The notes under the pieces: generated by a model
Databases searched by the model: none
What the model was told of the DNA's origin: nothing
Seen by the model: the letters and a program-made list of their open reading frames with translations, nothing else
Assembly: GCF_021233355.1 (NCBI RefSeq)
Contig: NZ_CP089507.1
Span: 3,659,001-3,723,000, forward strand
Direction: 5' to 3'
Source: Luteimonas fraxinea
GTDB lineage: Bacteria > Pseudomonadota > Gammaproteobacteria > Xanthomonadales > Xanthomonadaceae
Length of the DNA stretch: 64,000 bases
Part shown: positions 7,990 to 16,297 of the stretch, piece after piece
How positions within the stretch are numbered: position 1 is the first letter of the stretch
Layout: each line of letters starts with the position of its first letter
Position numbers and translations under genes: made by a program

Positions 7990-10665
7990 TCAGGCAGGAG
8001 GCGGGATGTCGAAAGTCTGAAGCAGCATGTCGAACTGCGCCATGGACTGGGCACCCATTGCGACGGCGTGGTGCGGCGTAAAGTCGAGCGTGTCGGCGAC
8101 CTCGCTGTCGCTCGCATGGGTACCAGGCAGGTCGGTGCCGTTGCCGCCCGCTTCGTCGATGGTCTGATGGGCGATATGGACCACGCCACTGAGCTGATCG
8201 GTCTCTGCCAGTTGATTAAACCAAGCGATGGCCTGATCCGGCGAAAGTCCGTGGCTCTGTGCGTACTGCAACAGGAACGGCACCGGACTCACCGCGTTGC
8301 CAGTGGTGTCGTAAAGCACGGATGCGGCGGCGTCGCTGAGCCCGGATGCGGCGAGGAAGTTGCGCATGTCGTCGGTCTCGAACCGGTTGTTGTGCGCGGC
8401 GCGGTCGATGGCACCCAGTCCGATGTAGGACAGTGCGGCAACCGTCCAGCCAACCGGGCCCAGCCATGTGCCAGCACCCAGCACGCCGGCCAGCACACCG
8501 CCAGCGGCGGTGACATGTAGGGTGCCGGCGCCCGCGTCGCCGTCTTGGAAGGCTTGGATCGCATTCCAGGTGTCGGCAGCAATGCCGGCTGCAGCGAACA
8601 GTCGTCCAGTGAGCGCGTTGCTCAGGCCGTACTTCCCGATGAAGCCGGTGGCTGAAATCAGTTCAGCGCCGACGGCGAGCGAGATCAGAGCCTTGCCGGT
8701 GAAGTTGGCGCTCTTGAGAAACTCCAGGTTGCCGATCGCGATGTCGAGTAGCGATTCCACGCGTGGATCGTCGAGCTGGAGGCCCTGTGCGTTGATCAGT
8801 GCGCTGGCTGACGCCGTTACCGCCATGCCGCGCAGAAGTTGGCCGGCCGCATCATCGGCGGTGAATCCTTCGATGCCATTGAGAGCAGTATTGAAGGCGC
8901 GCTGCGCCGCCTCTCTCTGCGTGTCGTCGCCCGCGAGTCCGGGCAGGCTTTCGCGCATGGCGCCGATCGCGCTTTCGAGCGCGGCCGGTTCGACGCCGAG
9001 CGCTTCCGCCAGGCGGGGATCGACGAGGCTGGCCAGCTGTGCATCAGCTGCGGCGATAGTTGCGGGATTGCCGCCGTCCAGGCCGGAAATAGCCGCACCG
9101 CTCTGCGTGGAGATGTAGAGGTTTGCAAACTCGGTCGCCAGTCCCTGACCCGCTGCGCCGAGTTCGCCGATCGAGAACAGATCCAGCAGCGAGTCGCCCA
9201 GCGGGCCTTGCGCCAGTGCCGGATCGGCGCGCAAGGCCATGCTGATCGCAGCCTGCGCCACGGGGTCGTTCAGCACTTCGCTGATGAAAGTGTCGACGTC
9301 GCTTCGCAACGGATTATCGGCCGGCAGGTCGGTGTACTGCGCCAGCTGGTTCAGAAGTCGCGACCCGTGGCTTGCCATCACGTCCTGCTGCGCCTGGATC
9401 TGCGCTTGCCAGTCGGCACCGAGGGATTCGGTCATCAGTGCGTCGAGCGCGGCTTCGAACTCGGTATCACTGGCGTAAAGCGGACGCATCTCCTGGGCAA
9501 AGCGAAGTGTTTCGGTCAGTTCGTAGAACTCGGCGGCGTCGGGCTGGATGGATAGCTCGATCCCGTTGCGGATCGGATCCATCGATGCCAGCACGGGCGA
9601 ACCTTGGCCGACGTCGACACCCTGTCGTTCAAGCTCCACGAATAGCGCCGGGCCAATGCTCCTGGGCGGGATGCCGTTATGTGCAATCACCGCGTCGGCA
9701 GCGCGACCCCAATCGGCGCTAGTGCCACCAGCCAGGTCGATCAGGCGATTGGTCAATGCCTGGCTGCCTTCGGCACCGCTGATGTGACTGGACATCTGCA
9801 CAATGCGTGCAAGACCTTCGTCGGCCCAGATCGCGCCGCCTCCCGAAAACATGCCGCTTCCGCCGAAGACGCTTTCGTTGACCTGCTCGAATGCAGGCAG
9901 AGCTGCCTCGGTCAGTGCTGCGGCGAGATCGTCGTCGAGCTCGTTGGCAATCTGCTCCAAGCCGCGTATGCCATCGAGCATGTCCTGCGGATAGTTGCGC
10001 TCGCCGATCTGCCCGGGGTCCTCGAGATACGGTTGCAGTGGCGTGGTGACTTGTGCGGCGACATCCGTCAACCAGGTTTGTACGCGCGAATCGGCGAGCA
10101 CACGCTGCCGCAGGTCCATGGGGGCGCCCTGCAGCACCTCATTGAGCGCGTACAGCGCCTCGCCAGGTTCACTGCCGGAGGGCACACTCTGGATGAGCGC
10201 ATCCGACTGCCTCGCGGGCAACACACCCTCGATCGCTGCATCGACGCCAGCCTGCAGCTCCGGGAATCCCTCGAAGCGTGCAGACACCAGCGCAGCAGCG
10301 TCGGCATCGCTCAGGCCTGGGTCGGCTGAAATGAGCGCATCAATCTCGGCGTCGATCGATGTTTCGAGCGCCTCGCTGGCGTTCGACACATTCTGCTGCA
10401 GGTAGCCGTCGTTGAGCTCAGCACGGGCGAAGCCGTGACCCTGCGCGGAGAGCAACCGCATCGAATCGAGTGCGCCGGATGCCGTCCGGTGCTCGGCAGC
10501 CGCGTCGTTGGTGGCGTTGGCCTGTGGCGTGGTGGCGGGCGGTGATGTGGGCTGCGTTGCCTCAGGCGGGCTTTGCGCGGTCACGGACGATTGGGCGTTG
10601 CGAGCTTGGGGCTGGGCCGACAGCGGCAGATCGGGAATATGGGTTCCGACGTTCAGCGTGACCAT
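7990..10665 (-). CDS. Large uncharacterised protein, 891 residues
   Basis: A single 891-residue frame with GGAGA 9 bases before the ATG at 10665. The first 65 residues are rich in Pro, Thr, Ser, Gln and Ala and look disordered; no classical signal peptide. Residues about 70-650 are a long Ala/Leu-rich, acidic helical region without recognised domain, with short repeats of the form ALxSADPGLSDADAAALVSA. Residues about 655-780 hold several hydrophobic, Gly-rich segments (GGVLAGVLGAGTWLGPVGW and neighbours) able to insert in membranes. The C-terminus has a charged helical tail with RFETDDMRNFLAASGLSDAAA. The layout (disordered N-end, helical body, hydrophobic C-terminal segment) resembles secreted effectors or translocators, but no motif proves this. 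No partner gene is adjacent. Function unknown. Confidence 0.75.
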   Translation of the reverse strand: MVTLNVGTHIPDLPLSAQPQARNAQSSVTAQSPPEATQPTSPPATTPQANATNDAAAEHRTASGALDSMRLLSAQGHGFARAELNDGYLQQNVSNASEALETSIDAEIDALISADPGLSDADAAALVSARFEGFPELQAGVDAAIEGVLPARQSDALIQSVPSGSEPGEALYALNEVLQGAPMDLRQRVLADSRVQTWLTDVAAQVTTPLQPYLEDPGQIGERNYPQDMLDGIRGLEQIANELDDDLAAALTEAALPAFEQVNESVFGGSGMFSGGGAIWADEGLARIVQMSSHISGAEGSQALTNRLIDLAGGTSADWGRAADAVIAHNGIPPRSIGPALFVELERQGVDVGQGSPVLASMDPIRNGIELSIQPDAAEFYELTETLRFAQEMRPLYASDTEFEAALDALMTESLGADWQAQIQAQQDVMASHGSRLLNQLAQYTDLPADNPLRSDVDTFISEVLNDPVAQAAISMALRADPALAQGPLGDSLLDLFSIGELGAAGQGLATEFANLYISTQSGAAISGLDGGNPATIAAADAQLASLVDPRLAEALGVEPAALESAIGAMRESLPGLAGDDTQREAAQRAFNTALNGIEGFTADDAAGQLLRGMAVTASASALINAQGLQLDDPRVESLLDIAIGNLEFLKSANFTGKALISLAVGAELISATGFIGKYGLSNALTGRLFAAAGIAADTWNAIQAFQDGDAGAGTLHVTAAGGVLAGVLGAGTWLGPVGWTVAALSYIGLGAIDRAAHNNRFETDDMRNFLAASGLSDAAASVLYDTTGNAVSPVPFLLQYAQSHGLSPDQAIAWFNQLAETDQLSGVVHIAHQTIDEAGGNGTDLPGTHASDSEVADTLDFTPHHAVAMGAQSMAQFDMLLQTFDIPPPA

Positions 10666-10791
10666 CGCAGTTCATCTCCATATGTCGGCTTTTCCGTTGA
10701 TGCACGACCATCGGAGAATCCCGCATCCTGCACAAGTCGGGCGGGCCCTAGGTCGCGAGTGAGCGCGGTCCGTATGACCACACCCGTTCTT

Positions 10792-12003
10792 TCAGCGATC
10801 CACGCGGGTTTCCAGGCGGGCGGCATAGCGCGACAGATCCGGACCTTTGAGATCACGGTCCGAGAGCTTCGCGGTCGCCGATCGCACAGGCGCGCTGGTG
10901 GCCAGGCCGAGCACGCCGTGCAGGATGCGCACCGCCGTTTCGCTCTGCGGGTTCATCAGTCGCGGCACGATCTTGGGCACGCCCTGTCCCTGATCGACCA
11001 TCGGCCGCATTGCGGCCTCGTACGCGGCGAAGGCGTCGCCGGGTGACGGGTGCAGGGCGAGTTCGCCCGCCAGAACGTACGCGCCGGTAACCGCGAGCGT
11101 GGCGCCGATGCCGCCCATCGGGGTGACGCACCAGGCCGCGTCGCCGGTGAGCACGACGCGTTGCGTGTGCCAGCGCTTCATGCGCACCTGGCGCAGCACG
11201 TCGAAGTAGAAGTCATCGGCGGCGTCCATGCCCGCGAGCACGCGCGGCGCCTGCCAGCCGGCATCGGCGAAGCGTTCGTGCAGGTACTGCTTCTGACGCG
11301 CGACATCCCAGTCCTGTTCGCCGTCGGACGCCTTTTGCACCGACAACATCGCGCGCGTCGTGCCGTGGCGGTCAGGACGCAGATGGATGCTGCGTCCTTC
11401 GGTGGCGTGATACCAGCGCCAGCGGCGGTCGTCGTCCGCGGTGCGCGGGATGGTGAAGTAGGCGAGGGTGAGATCGAGCCAGCGCGGATCGTTTTCGCCG
11501 GGAAACACCTGGTCGCGTGTGCGCGAGCCCACGCCCTCGGCCACCACCACGCATTCGAAGCGTTCGCGGGCGCCGCTGTCGAAGTGCACCTCCACGCCGC
11601 TGTCGTCCTCGACCAGGCGGGCGATCGTGTCGCCGAAACGGAACGAAACCCGGTCTTGCGCCGCATCGAAGAGCAGCCGCGCGAGATCGCCGCGCAGGAT
11701 TTCCAGCTCCGCCGTCGGCCCGTCGCCTTCGACGTCGTCGGTCATGATTTCGGCGACGGTCTCGCCGTCTTCGTTGATCCACGCGGTGCCTTCCTCGCCG
11801 GTGCCCTGGTCCAACGCCGCCTGTTCCAGCCCCAGGAGGCGCAGCACGTCCCGGCCGACGTCGCGGATGTCGACGTTCTGCCCGCCGTCGCGGAAGGCCG
11901 GTGCCTGCTCGATGACCGTTACGTCGAATCCCGCGCGCGCCAGCGTCAGGGCGGTGGCGTTGCCGGCGATGCTGGCACCGCTGATGAGAATGCGTCGGGA
12001 CAT
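10792..12003 (-). CDS. FAD-dependent monooxygenase
   Basis: A 403-residue flavoprotein of the class A (PHBH/TetX-like) group. Motifs: N-terminal dinucleotide fold ILISGASIAGNATALTLARAG (GxGxxG form GASIAG, residues 7-12), a DG-type region around residue 160-170, and the GD motif VVLTGDAAWCVTPMGGIGA near residues 290-310 that binds the FAD ribityl chain. The start at 12003 is set by GGAG 5 bases upstream and by the Rossmann strand at the very N-end; a longer frame upstream is not needed. Such enzymes hydroxylate aromatic compounds or drugs with NAD(P)H and oxygen. Substrate cannot be read from sequence. No regulator is adjacent; the yajD copy 2 gene is divergent. Confidence 0.88.
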   Translation of the reverse strand: MSRRILISGASIAGNATALTLARAGFDVTVIEQAPAFRDGGQNVDIRDVGRDVLRLLGLEQAALDQGTGEEGTAWINEDGETVAEIMTDDVEGDGPTAELEILRGDLARLLFDAAQDRVSFRFGDTIARLVEDDSGVEVHFDSGARERFECVVVAEGVGSRTRDQVFPGENDPRWLDLTLAYFTIPRTADDDRRWRWYHATEGRSIHLRPDRHGTTRAMLSVQKASDGEQDWDVARQKQYLHERFADAGWQAPRVLAGMDAADDFYFDVLRQVRMKRWHTQRVVLTGDAAWCVTPMGGIGATLAVTGAYVLAGELALHPSPGDAFAAYEAAMRPMVDQGQGVPKIVPRLMNPQSETAVRILHGVLGLATSAPVRSATAKLSDRDLKGPDLSRYAARLETRVDR

Positions 12004-12198
12004 GGTGGCTCCAGAAGGAAGGTGCGGCGGGCGTCGCGCGCTTGTGCAGCGCCGGCGAGTATTCCGCGCGGCAACGGCATGTGGGCGTGACGAGGTGGGA
12101 CCCATGGAGCGTCTTTGATGCACCGCGCTCGAACCTGATCCGGTTTCTGGAAACGTGCGTGCCGCGTGCGGTCCCATGCGGTCCCACGCGATCTCCGG

Positions 12199-12207
12199 GC
12201 TAGACTC
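12199..12207 (+). promoter_or_regulatory. Conserved -10-like element before yajD copy 2
   Basis: GCTAGACTC, the same nine bases as at 5772-5780, stands 5 bases before the second yajD start. It suggests that the duplication carried a minimal promoter along with the coding region. Confidence 0.4.
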
Positions 12208-12212
12208 CCGTC

Positions 12213-12584
12213 ATGACGACGCCAGACCATACCAAGCTTGACCGCATCGTTGCCGAGGCCCGGCGCAGTGCCGAGCAGCGCAACAACGGCTATCGCGAGC
12301 GTGCGCTGAAGATGTATCCGTGGATCTGCGGCCGCTGCGCGCGCGAGTTCACGCGCGTCAATCTTCGCGAACTGACGGTGCATCACCGCAACCACAACCA
12401 CGACGACAACCCGGCCGATGGCAGCAACTGGGAGTTGCTGTGCGTGTACTGCCACGACAACGAGCATTCCCGCCAGCTCGATCACACCGGTGTCAGCGCA
12501 CGCAATGCAGAGGACGCGACTGCCGCGGCCATGTCCAATCCGTTCGCGGATCTGAAGGCGCGGCTCGAAAAGACCCGGTCCTGA
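12213..12584 (+). CDS. yajD: YajD-family HNH nuclease, copy 2
   Basis: A 123-residue HNH protein differing from the copy at 5786-6157 at five places (residues 6, 7, two near 102-107 and the last). All zinc Cys and the HHRNHNH core are kept, so both copies look functional. At the DNA level the middle of the gene is almost identical (one mismatch over roughly 170 bases), while the ends carry several synonymous changes; this pattern fits gene conversion or an uneven divergence after duplication. The bases downstream of the stop are unrelated between copies apart from the first few. Confidence 0.9.
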   Translation: MTTPDHTKLDRIVAEARRSAEQRNNGYRERALKMYPWICGRCAREFTRVNLRELTVHHRNHNHDDNPADGSNWELLCVYCHDNEHSRQLDHTGVSARNAEDATAAAMSNPFADLKARLEKTRS

Positions 12585-12836
12585 CCCGTATCGCGCGGTC
12601 TGGACATATCGCGGGCCGGCGCTTGGCGAGGGTCACGTCCGCCATCTCCCTTCTTGACTCGAAACGGCGAACCCGCGCCGTCATGTGTCCGGCCAGCGCT
12701 GGCGTCTTCTAAGCCTCTATCGCGCAGGGATGGCGGCTCGACATTTGCTGCCGGCGCGGTGTTTGGTGACAAGGCCGGACAACGCTAGTGTGGCCGCTCG
12801 TCAGTCGGCGGCCAGAGAGGCCGGAAGGATGGAGGC

Positions 12837-13850
12837 ATGCGTTGCGTGATGTGCGTTCTGCTGGTGTTCGCTGCGCTGTTCCCGTCGAGCGTGTGGTCGG
12901 TGTCCTGCGTTACGCGAACGGAGCCGGAGACGCGCAGCGGCGAGACGCGGCCTTCGAGCCTCACGCCTGCGGCAGTGCCTTCGATGGCGTATTGGCGGGA
13001 GATTCCGTTGTGGCCGGAGGATTCGCCGGTGCTGCAGGCGGGCATCGAAGCACTCGCGCATGAGGACTGGGCACTCACCCATCCGAGCATTCTGGTTTAC
13101 CGGCCGGTGGCGCGCGCGCCGAGCGCCGCGGTTCTGGTCTTTCCGGGCGGTGGTTACAAGGCGCTGGGCATCGGTCCGAACAGCAACTTGGGGCTGTACG
13201 GCTCCGACGTCTGCAAGTGGCTGACCGATGCCGGCATCACCTGCGTACTCGTGAAGTACCGCGTGCCCAACACGGGCTGCAACTGGAACCCGGTGACGAA
13301 GCGGCACGAGTCGCCGGCCATTCCGATGGCGCTGCAGGATGCGCAGCGGGCGATGTCTCTGGTCCGCTACAACGCAGCAGAGTGGGGCATCGATCCGGAT
13401 CGCATCGGTGTGATGGGCTTCTCCGCCGGCGGCAATCTCGCCGTGCTGTCGAGCACGAAGTTCGCGTCACGCACGTACGCGCCTGCCGACGCCGCGGACG
13501 CGGTGCCCCTGCGGCCTGATTTCGCGATTCCGGTGTATGCCGGACACATGACCATGGAGCACCACAACTTGCGCCCGAAGGATTCGGCAGCGGCGCGGGC
13601 ACTCAACACCGACATCGTGGTGTCCGCGGCTGTGCCGCCGACCTTGCTGATCCACGCCAAGGACGATCCTGTCGATCCTGTCGAGTATTCGGAGGTCTAC
13701 GACAACGCGTTGCGCGAGGCCGGTGCGAACGTGACGCTCATCCGCTACGAGACCGGCGGGCACGCGTTCGGCGTGCGCCGGAAAGGTACGGACAGCGACC
13801 GGTGGACGCAGGATGCGTTGCGCTGGCTGGGCGACATCGGGATGCGGTAA
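12837..13850 (+). CDS. Exported alpha/beta-hydrolase esterase (BD-FAE/acetyl-xylan-esterase type)
   Basis: A 337-residue exported hydrolase. A signal peptide (VMCVLLVFAALFPSSVWS) is followed by an alpha/beta-hydrolase fold: oxyanion loop PGGGYKALG, nucleophile elbow GFSAGGN near residue 200, acid Asp in HAKDDPVDP near 275, and catalytic His in GGHAFGVR near 310. This set is typical of carbohydrate esterases that remove acetyl or feruloyl groups from plant polysaccharides. It stands alone, followed convergently by azoR. No GH enzyme is adjacent, so the natural substrate is open. Confidence 0.85.
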   Translation: MRCVMCVLLVFAALFPSSVWSVSCVTRTEPETRSGETRPSSLTPAAVPSMAYWREIPLWPEDSPVLQAGIEALAHEDWALTHPSILVYRPVARAPSAAVLVFPGGGYKALGIGPNSNLGLYGSDVCKWLTDAGITCVLVKYRVPNTGCNWNPVTKRHESPAIPMALQDAQRAMSLVRYNAAEWGIDPDRIGVMGFSAGGNLAVLSSTKFASRTYAPADAADAVPLRPDFAIPVYAGHMTMEHHNLRPKDSAAARALNTDIVVSAAVPPTLLIHAKDDPVDPVEYSEVYDNALREAGANVTLIRYETGGHAFGVRRKGTDSDRWTQDALRWLGDIGMR

Positions 13851-13927
13851 GCGGCAGTGCGCTGGTGCGATGCGATGCGTTCGTCACCGCGCCAGCTTCC
13901 GATGCGCTTCCCGCTGCGCGTCCTGCA

Positions 13928-14491
13928 TCAAGCCGCCAGCGCGTCGATCGAAGACTGGGCATCTGCCAGTGCCGCCTCCTTGACGTCCGGCCCGAGCAGC
14001 GTGCCTTCGGCGATGACGAACTCGGGCGTGATGCCGATGAAGCCGAAGATCGTTCGCAGCCAGGTTTCGGCGTGCTCCTGATGCGCGGCGGGGGCGTTTT
14101 CGGAATAGCGGTTGCCACGCGCGATCGCGACGATGACGCGCGTGTCGCCAGCCAGTCCAACCGCACCGGTTTCGCCGTAACGGAATGTGCTGCCGGCCAC
14201 CAGGATGCGATCGATCCAGGCCTTGAGCTGGCTCGGTACCGCGAAGTTGTACATCGGCGCACCGATCACCACGACATCGGCGGCCAGGAACTGCGCCAGC
14301 GCGGAATTCGGGTCGTCGGGCGAGGGCGGGGCGGCCAGGGTGAAATGGTCGAGCGGATCGGTGACCAGGTCGCGGTAGGTGATATCGAGCATGGGATCGG
14401 CGGCCTCGAGCCGCGACACGATGTCGGCGGTGAGTCGGCGGCTGACGGATGCGTCGCCGGTAATGGCGCTGTCGAGATGCAGTAGTTTCAT
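13928..14491 (-). CDS. azoR: FMN-dependent NADH-azoreductase
   Basis: A 187-residue flavodoxin-like quinone/azo reductase. It opens MKLLHLDSA, has SVSRRLT for phosphate binding, [18 protein letters not shown] (FMN and dimer contact, typical of AzoR) near residues 79-97 and [11 protein letters not shown]. It reduces quinones and azo dyes with NADH and is usually a defence against electrophilic quinones. It is divergent from an HxlR-type regulator (14582), and the 90-base spacer must contain both promoters; HxlR/azoR pairs commonly respond to quinones or diamide, so regulation by the neighbour is a sound inference. Confidence 0.92.
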   Translation of the reverse strand: MKLLHLDSAITGDASVSRRLTADIVSRLEAADPMLDITYRDLVTDPLDHFTLAAPPSPDDPNSALAQFLAADVVVIGAPMYNFAVPSQLKAWIDRILVAGSTFRYGETGAVGLAGDTRVIVAIARGNRYSENAPAAHQEHAETWLRTIFGFIGITPEFVIAEGTLLGPDVKEAALADAQSSIDALAA

Positions 14492-14581
14492 TGTGTGCCT
14501 CGGTTACGATTTGTGCCCGGGGCGACGGTGCGCTACAAGAGGAGCCTCCACAAGACGGCACATGCCGGTAACCGGAGGCAC

Positions 14582-14974
14582 ATGGGTGTGACCGACCCGC
14601 CCGAACACACCATCGAAAGCTGCATGCATGTCAGCGATGTGCTGGCGCGTGTGGGCAGCAAGTGGAGCATCCTCGTCATCGCGAAGCTGGGGCAGGGGCC
14701 ACAGCGCTTCAACGCGCTCAAGCGCGAGATCACCGGCATCTCGCAACGCATGTTGACCTTGACGGTGCGCGGGCTGGAGCGCGACGGTCTGATCCTGCGC
14801 ACGGTGACCCCGACCATTCCGCCGAGGGTGGATTACGCGCTCACCGATCTGGGGCGGTCGCTGCTGGAACCGGTCCAGGCACTCGGGGACTGGGCGATCG
14901 CCAACCGCGCGGTGGTCGAAGCGGCGCGGCACACGTTCGATGCGCAGCACCCGGACAACGACACCCGCGACTGA
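14582..14974 (+). CDS. HxlR-type transcriptional regulator
   Basis: A 130-residue winged-helix regulator. The start at 14582 is chosen because GGAGG lies 4 bases upstream and it yields a usual HxlR length. Visible: a single conserved Cys near the N-end ([17 protein letters not shown]), the HTH block [29 protein letters not shown] and the wing [12 protein letters not shown]. In the HxlR family that N-terminal Cys often senses quinones or aldehydes. Divergent from azoR, its likely target. Confidence 0.9.
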   Translation: MGVTDPPEHTIESCMHVSDVLARVGSKWSILVIAKLGQGPQRFNALKREITGISQRMLTLTVRGLERDGLILRTVTPTIPPRVDYALTDLGRSLLEPVQALGDWAIANRAVVEAARHTFDAQHPDNDTRD

Positions 14975-15206
14975 GTGCGAGGCGCGCGCCGGCTATCCAC
15001 GCGTAGGTCGAATCCGAGTCCCGGACAGGGGATTCCGCGATTGCACCCTCCGGTGAAATGATCCTCACAAATAGCCTCTGTAGCATCCGGTTCCGCAGCC
15101 GTTAATGACTTCAAGACGGTGTTGCGTGGCTTCGGGGAACGGGCCACGCGGAACCGCTCGGCGCGCTGCCGCCCGACCGGGTGTACACACAATCAGGGGA
15201 ACACCG

Positions 15207-15650
15207 ATGTCGAAGGTATTGGCTTTGCTGGCTGCCGCATGGCTGGCGTGCAGCGCTTTGCCCGTCTCTGCGACGGATCAGCACGTGGGACTGGTGAAAG
15301 GCGTCTCCGGCAGCGTCAGCATCGTGCAGGCCAGCGCCACGCGCGCGGCGGAGGCGGGCAAGCAGTTGCAGGTGGCCGATCGCATCGTGACGGCGCCGGG
15401 TGCGACGGCATCGATCGTGTTCCGCGACGGCACCATGCTCACGCTGGGCGGTGGTGCGGATGTCCACGTGCGCGACTACGTGTTCGAGCCGAAGGCCAAC
15501 CGCTACGCGTTTTCGGTCTACATGGGGCAGGGCTCGGCGATCTACGAGTCCGGCAAGATCGGCCGTCTGGCGCCGGAGTCGGTGAAGGTGGAAACGCCGC
15601 AGGCCACGGTGGGCGTGCGCGGCACGCGCTTCCTGATCGAGGCGGACTGA
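15207..15650 (+). CDS. Exported FecR-domain protein
   Basis: A 147-residue periplasmic protein with signal peptide (residues 1-22, cut after PVSA). The rest is a FecR domain: GSVSIVQASATRAAEAGKQL, GADRIVTAPG-like strand, FRDGTMLTLGGGADVHVRDYVF and the closing TPQATVGVRGTRF, all standard. It lacks the N-terminal anti-sigma part and the membrane helix of true FecR, so it is not an iron-sigma regulator. It begins a three-gene operon with an OmpA-like lipoprotein (4-base gap) and a CHASE2/HD-GYP protein (43-base gap). FecR domains next to CHASE2 proteins are thought to be periplasmic sensing partners. Confidence 0.88.
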   Translation: MSKVLALLAAAWLACSALPVSATDQHVGLVKGVSGSVSIVQASATRAAEAGKQLQVADRIVTAPGATASIVFRDGTMLTLGGGADVHVRDYVFEPKANRYAFSVYMGQGSAIYESGKIGRLAPESVKVETPQATVGVRGTRFLIEAD

Positions 15651-15654
15651 CGTG

Positions 15655-16254
15655 ATGACGCGTGTCTGGCGCGCACTCGCGCTGCTGTCGATGGCCACGT
15701 TGCTGTCGGCCTGTTCCGCCGCTCCGACGCGCGTGACCCTGCTGCCCGACCAGGACGGCAAGGTCGGCGCGGTAGTGGTGCACAACGCGCACGGACAGCA
15801 GCGGCTCGACCAGGCCTACGGCCGCGTCGACGCCGGCACGTCGGCTGCACCCGCGCAGGCCAAGGCCGACACGCGCGAGGCCTTCGAGGCGAAGCACCGC
15901 GCCCTGCTCGATGCGCAGCCCACGCCGCCGCTGAGTTTCGTGCTGAATTTCCTGTTCGACAGCATGGAGCTCACGCCCGAGTCCCGGCGGAAGCTGCCCG
16001 AGGTGCTGGCCGCGGTGCGCAACCGCCTGCCGACCGAGGTCACGGTGTTCGGCTATGCCGATTCCGCCGGCGCGCCCGCATACAACCTGCAGCTCTCGGC
16101 CGAGCGTGCACGCGCGGTGGCGGCGTTGTTGCGCAAGATTGATCCGGAGCTGCCGATGCAGCTGGACTGGTTCGGCGACAAGTCACCGCTGGTGCCCACG
16201 CCGCCCGGCAAGCCCGAGCCACGCAACCGTCGCGCGGAGATCCTGATCCTGTGA
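15655..16254 (+). CDS. OmpA-like peptidoglycan-binding lipoprotein
   Basis: A 199-residue lipoprotein. Signal with lipobox LLSAC (Cys at residue 20) and a C-terminal OmpA-like domain from about residue 100: LNFLFDSMELTPESRRKLPEV, GYADSAGAPAYNLQLSAERARAVAALL and the closing NRRAEILIL. The Asp and Arg used to hold diaminopimelate (in the NLQLSAERA and RNRRAEI segments) are present. The middle of the operon, it presumably anchors the sensing complex to the cell wall. A GTG at 15652 directly before the ATG is also possible as a start. Confidence 0.88.
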   Translation: MTRVWRALALLSMATLLSACSAAPTRVTLLPDQDGKVGAVVVHNAHGQQRLDQAYGRVDAGTSAAPAQAKADTREAFEAKHRALLDAQPTPPLSFVLNFLFDSMELTPESRRKLPEVLAAVRNRLPTEVTVFGYADSAGAPAYNLQLSAERARAVAALLRKIDPELPMQLDWFGDKSPLVPTPPGKPEPRNRRAEILIL

Positions 16255-16297
16255 CGGAAGCGGTCATCCGGCCAGAGACCTGCCTGGAGTTCGCGCG

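Noticed and set aside
12482..12772. Minus-strand frame after yajD copy 2
   Set aside because: Overlaps the yajD copy on the opposite strand; no ribosome site or recognised family.
15207..15650. FecR domain as part of an iron-responsive FecI/FecR sigma system
   Set aside because: No sigma-factor gene, no anti-sigma N-terminus and no TonB receptor adjacent; the CHASE2 operon explains it better.
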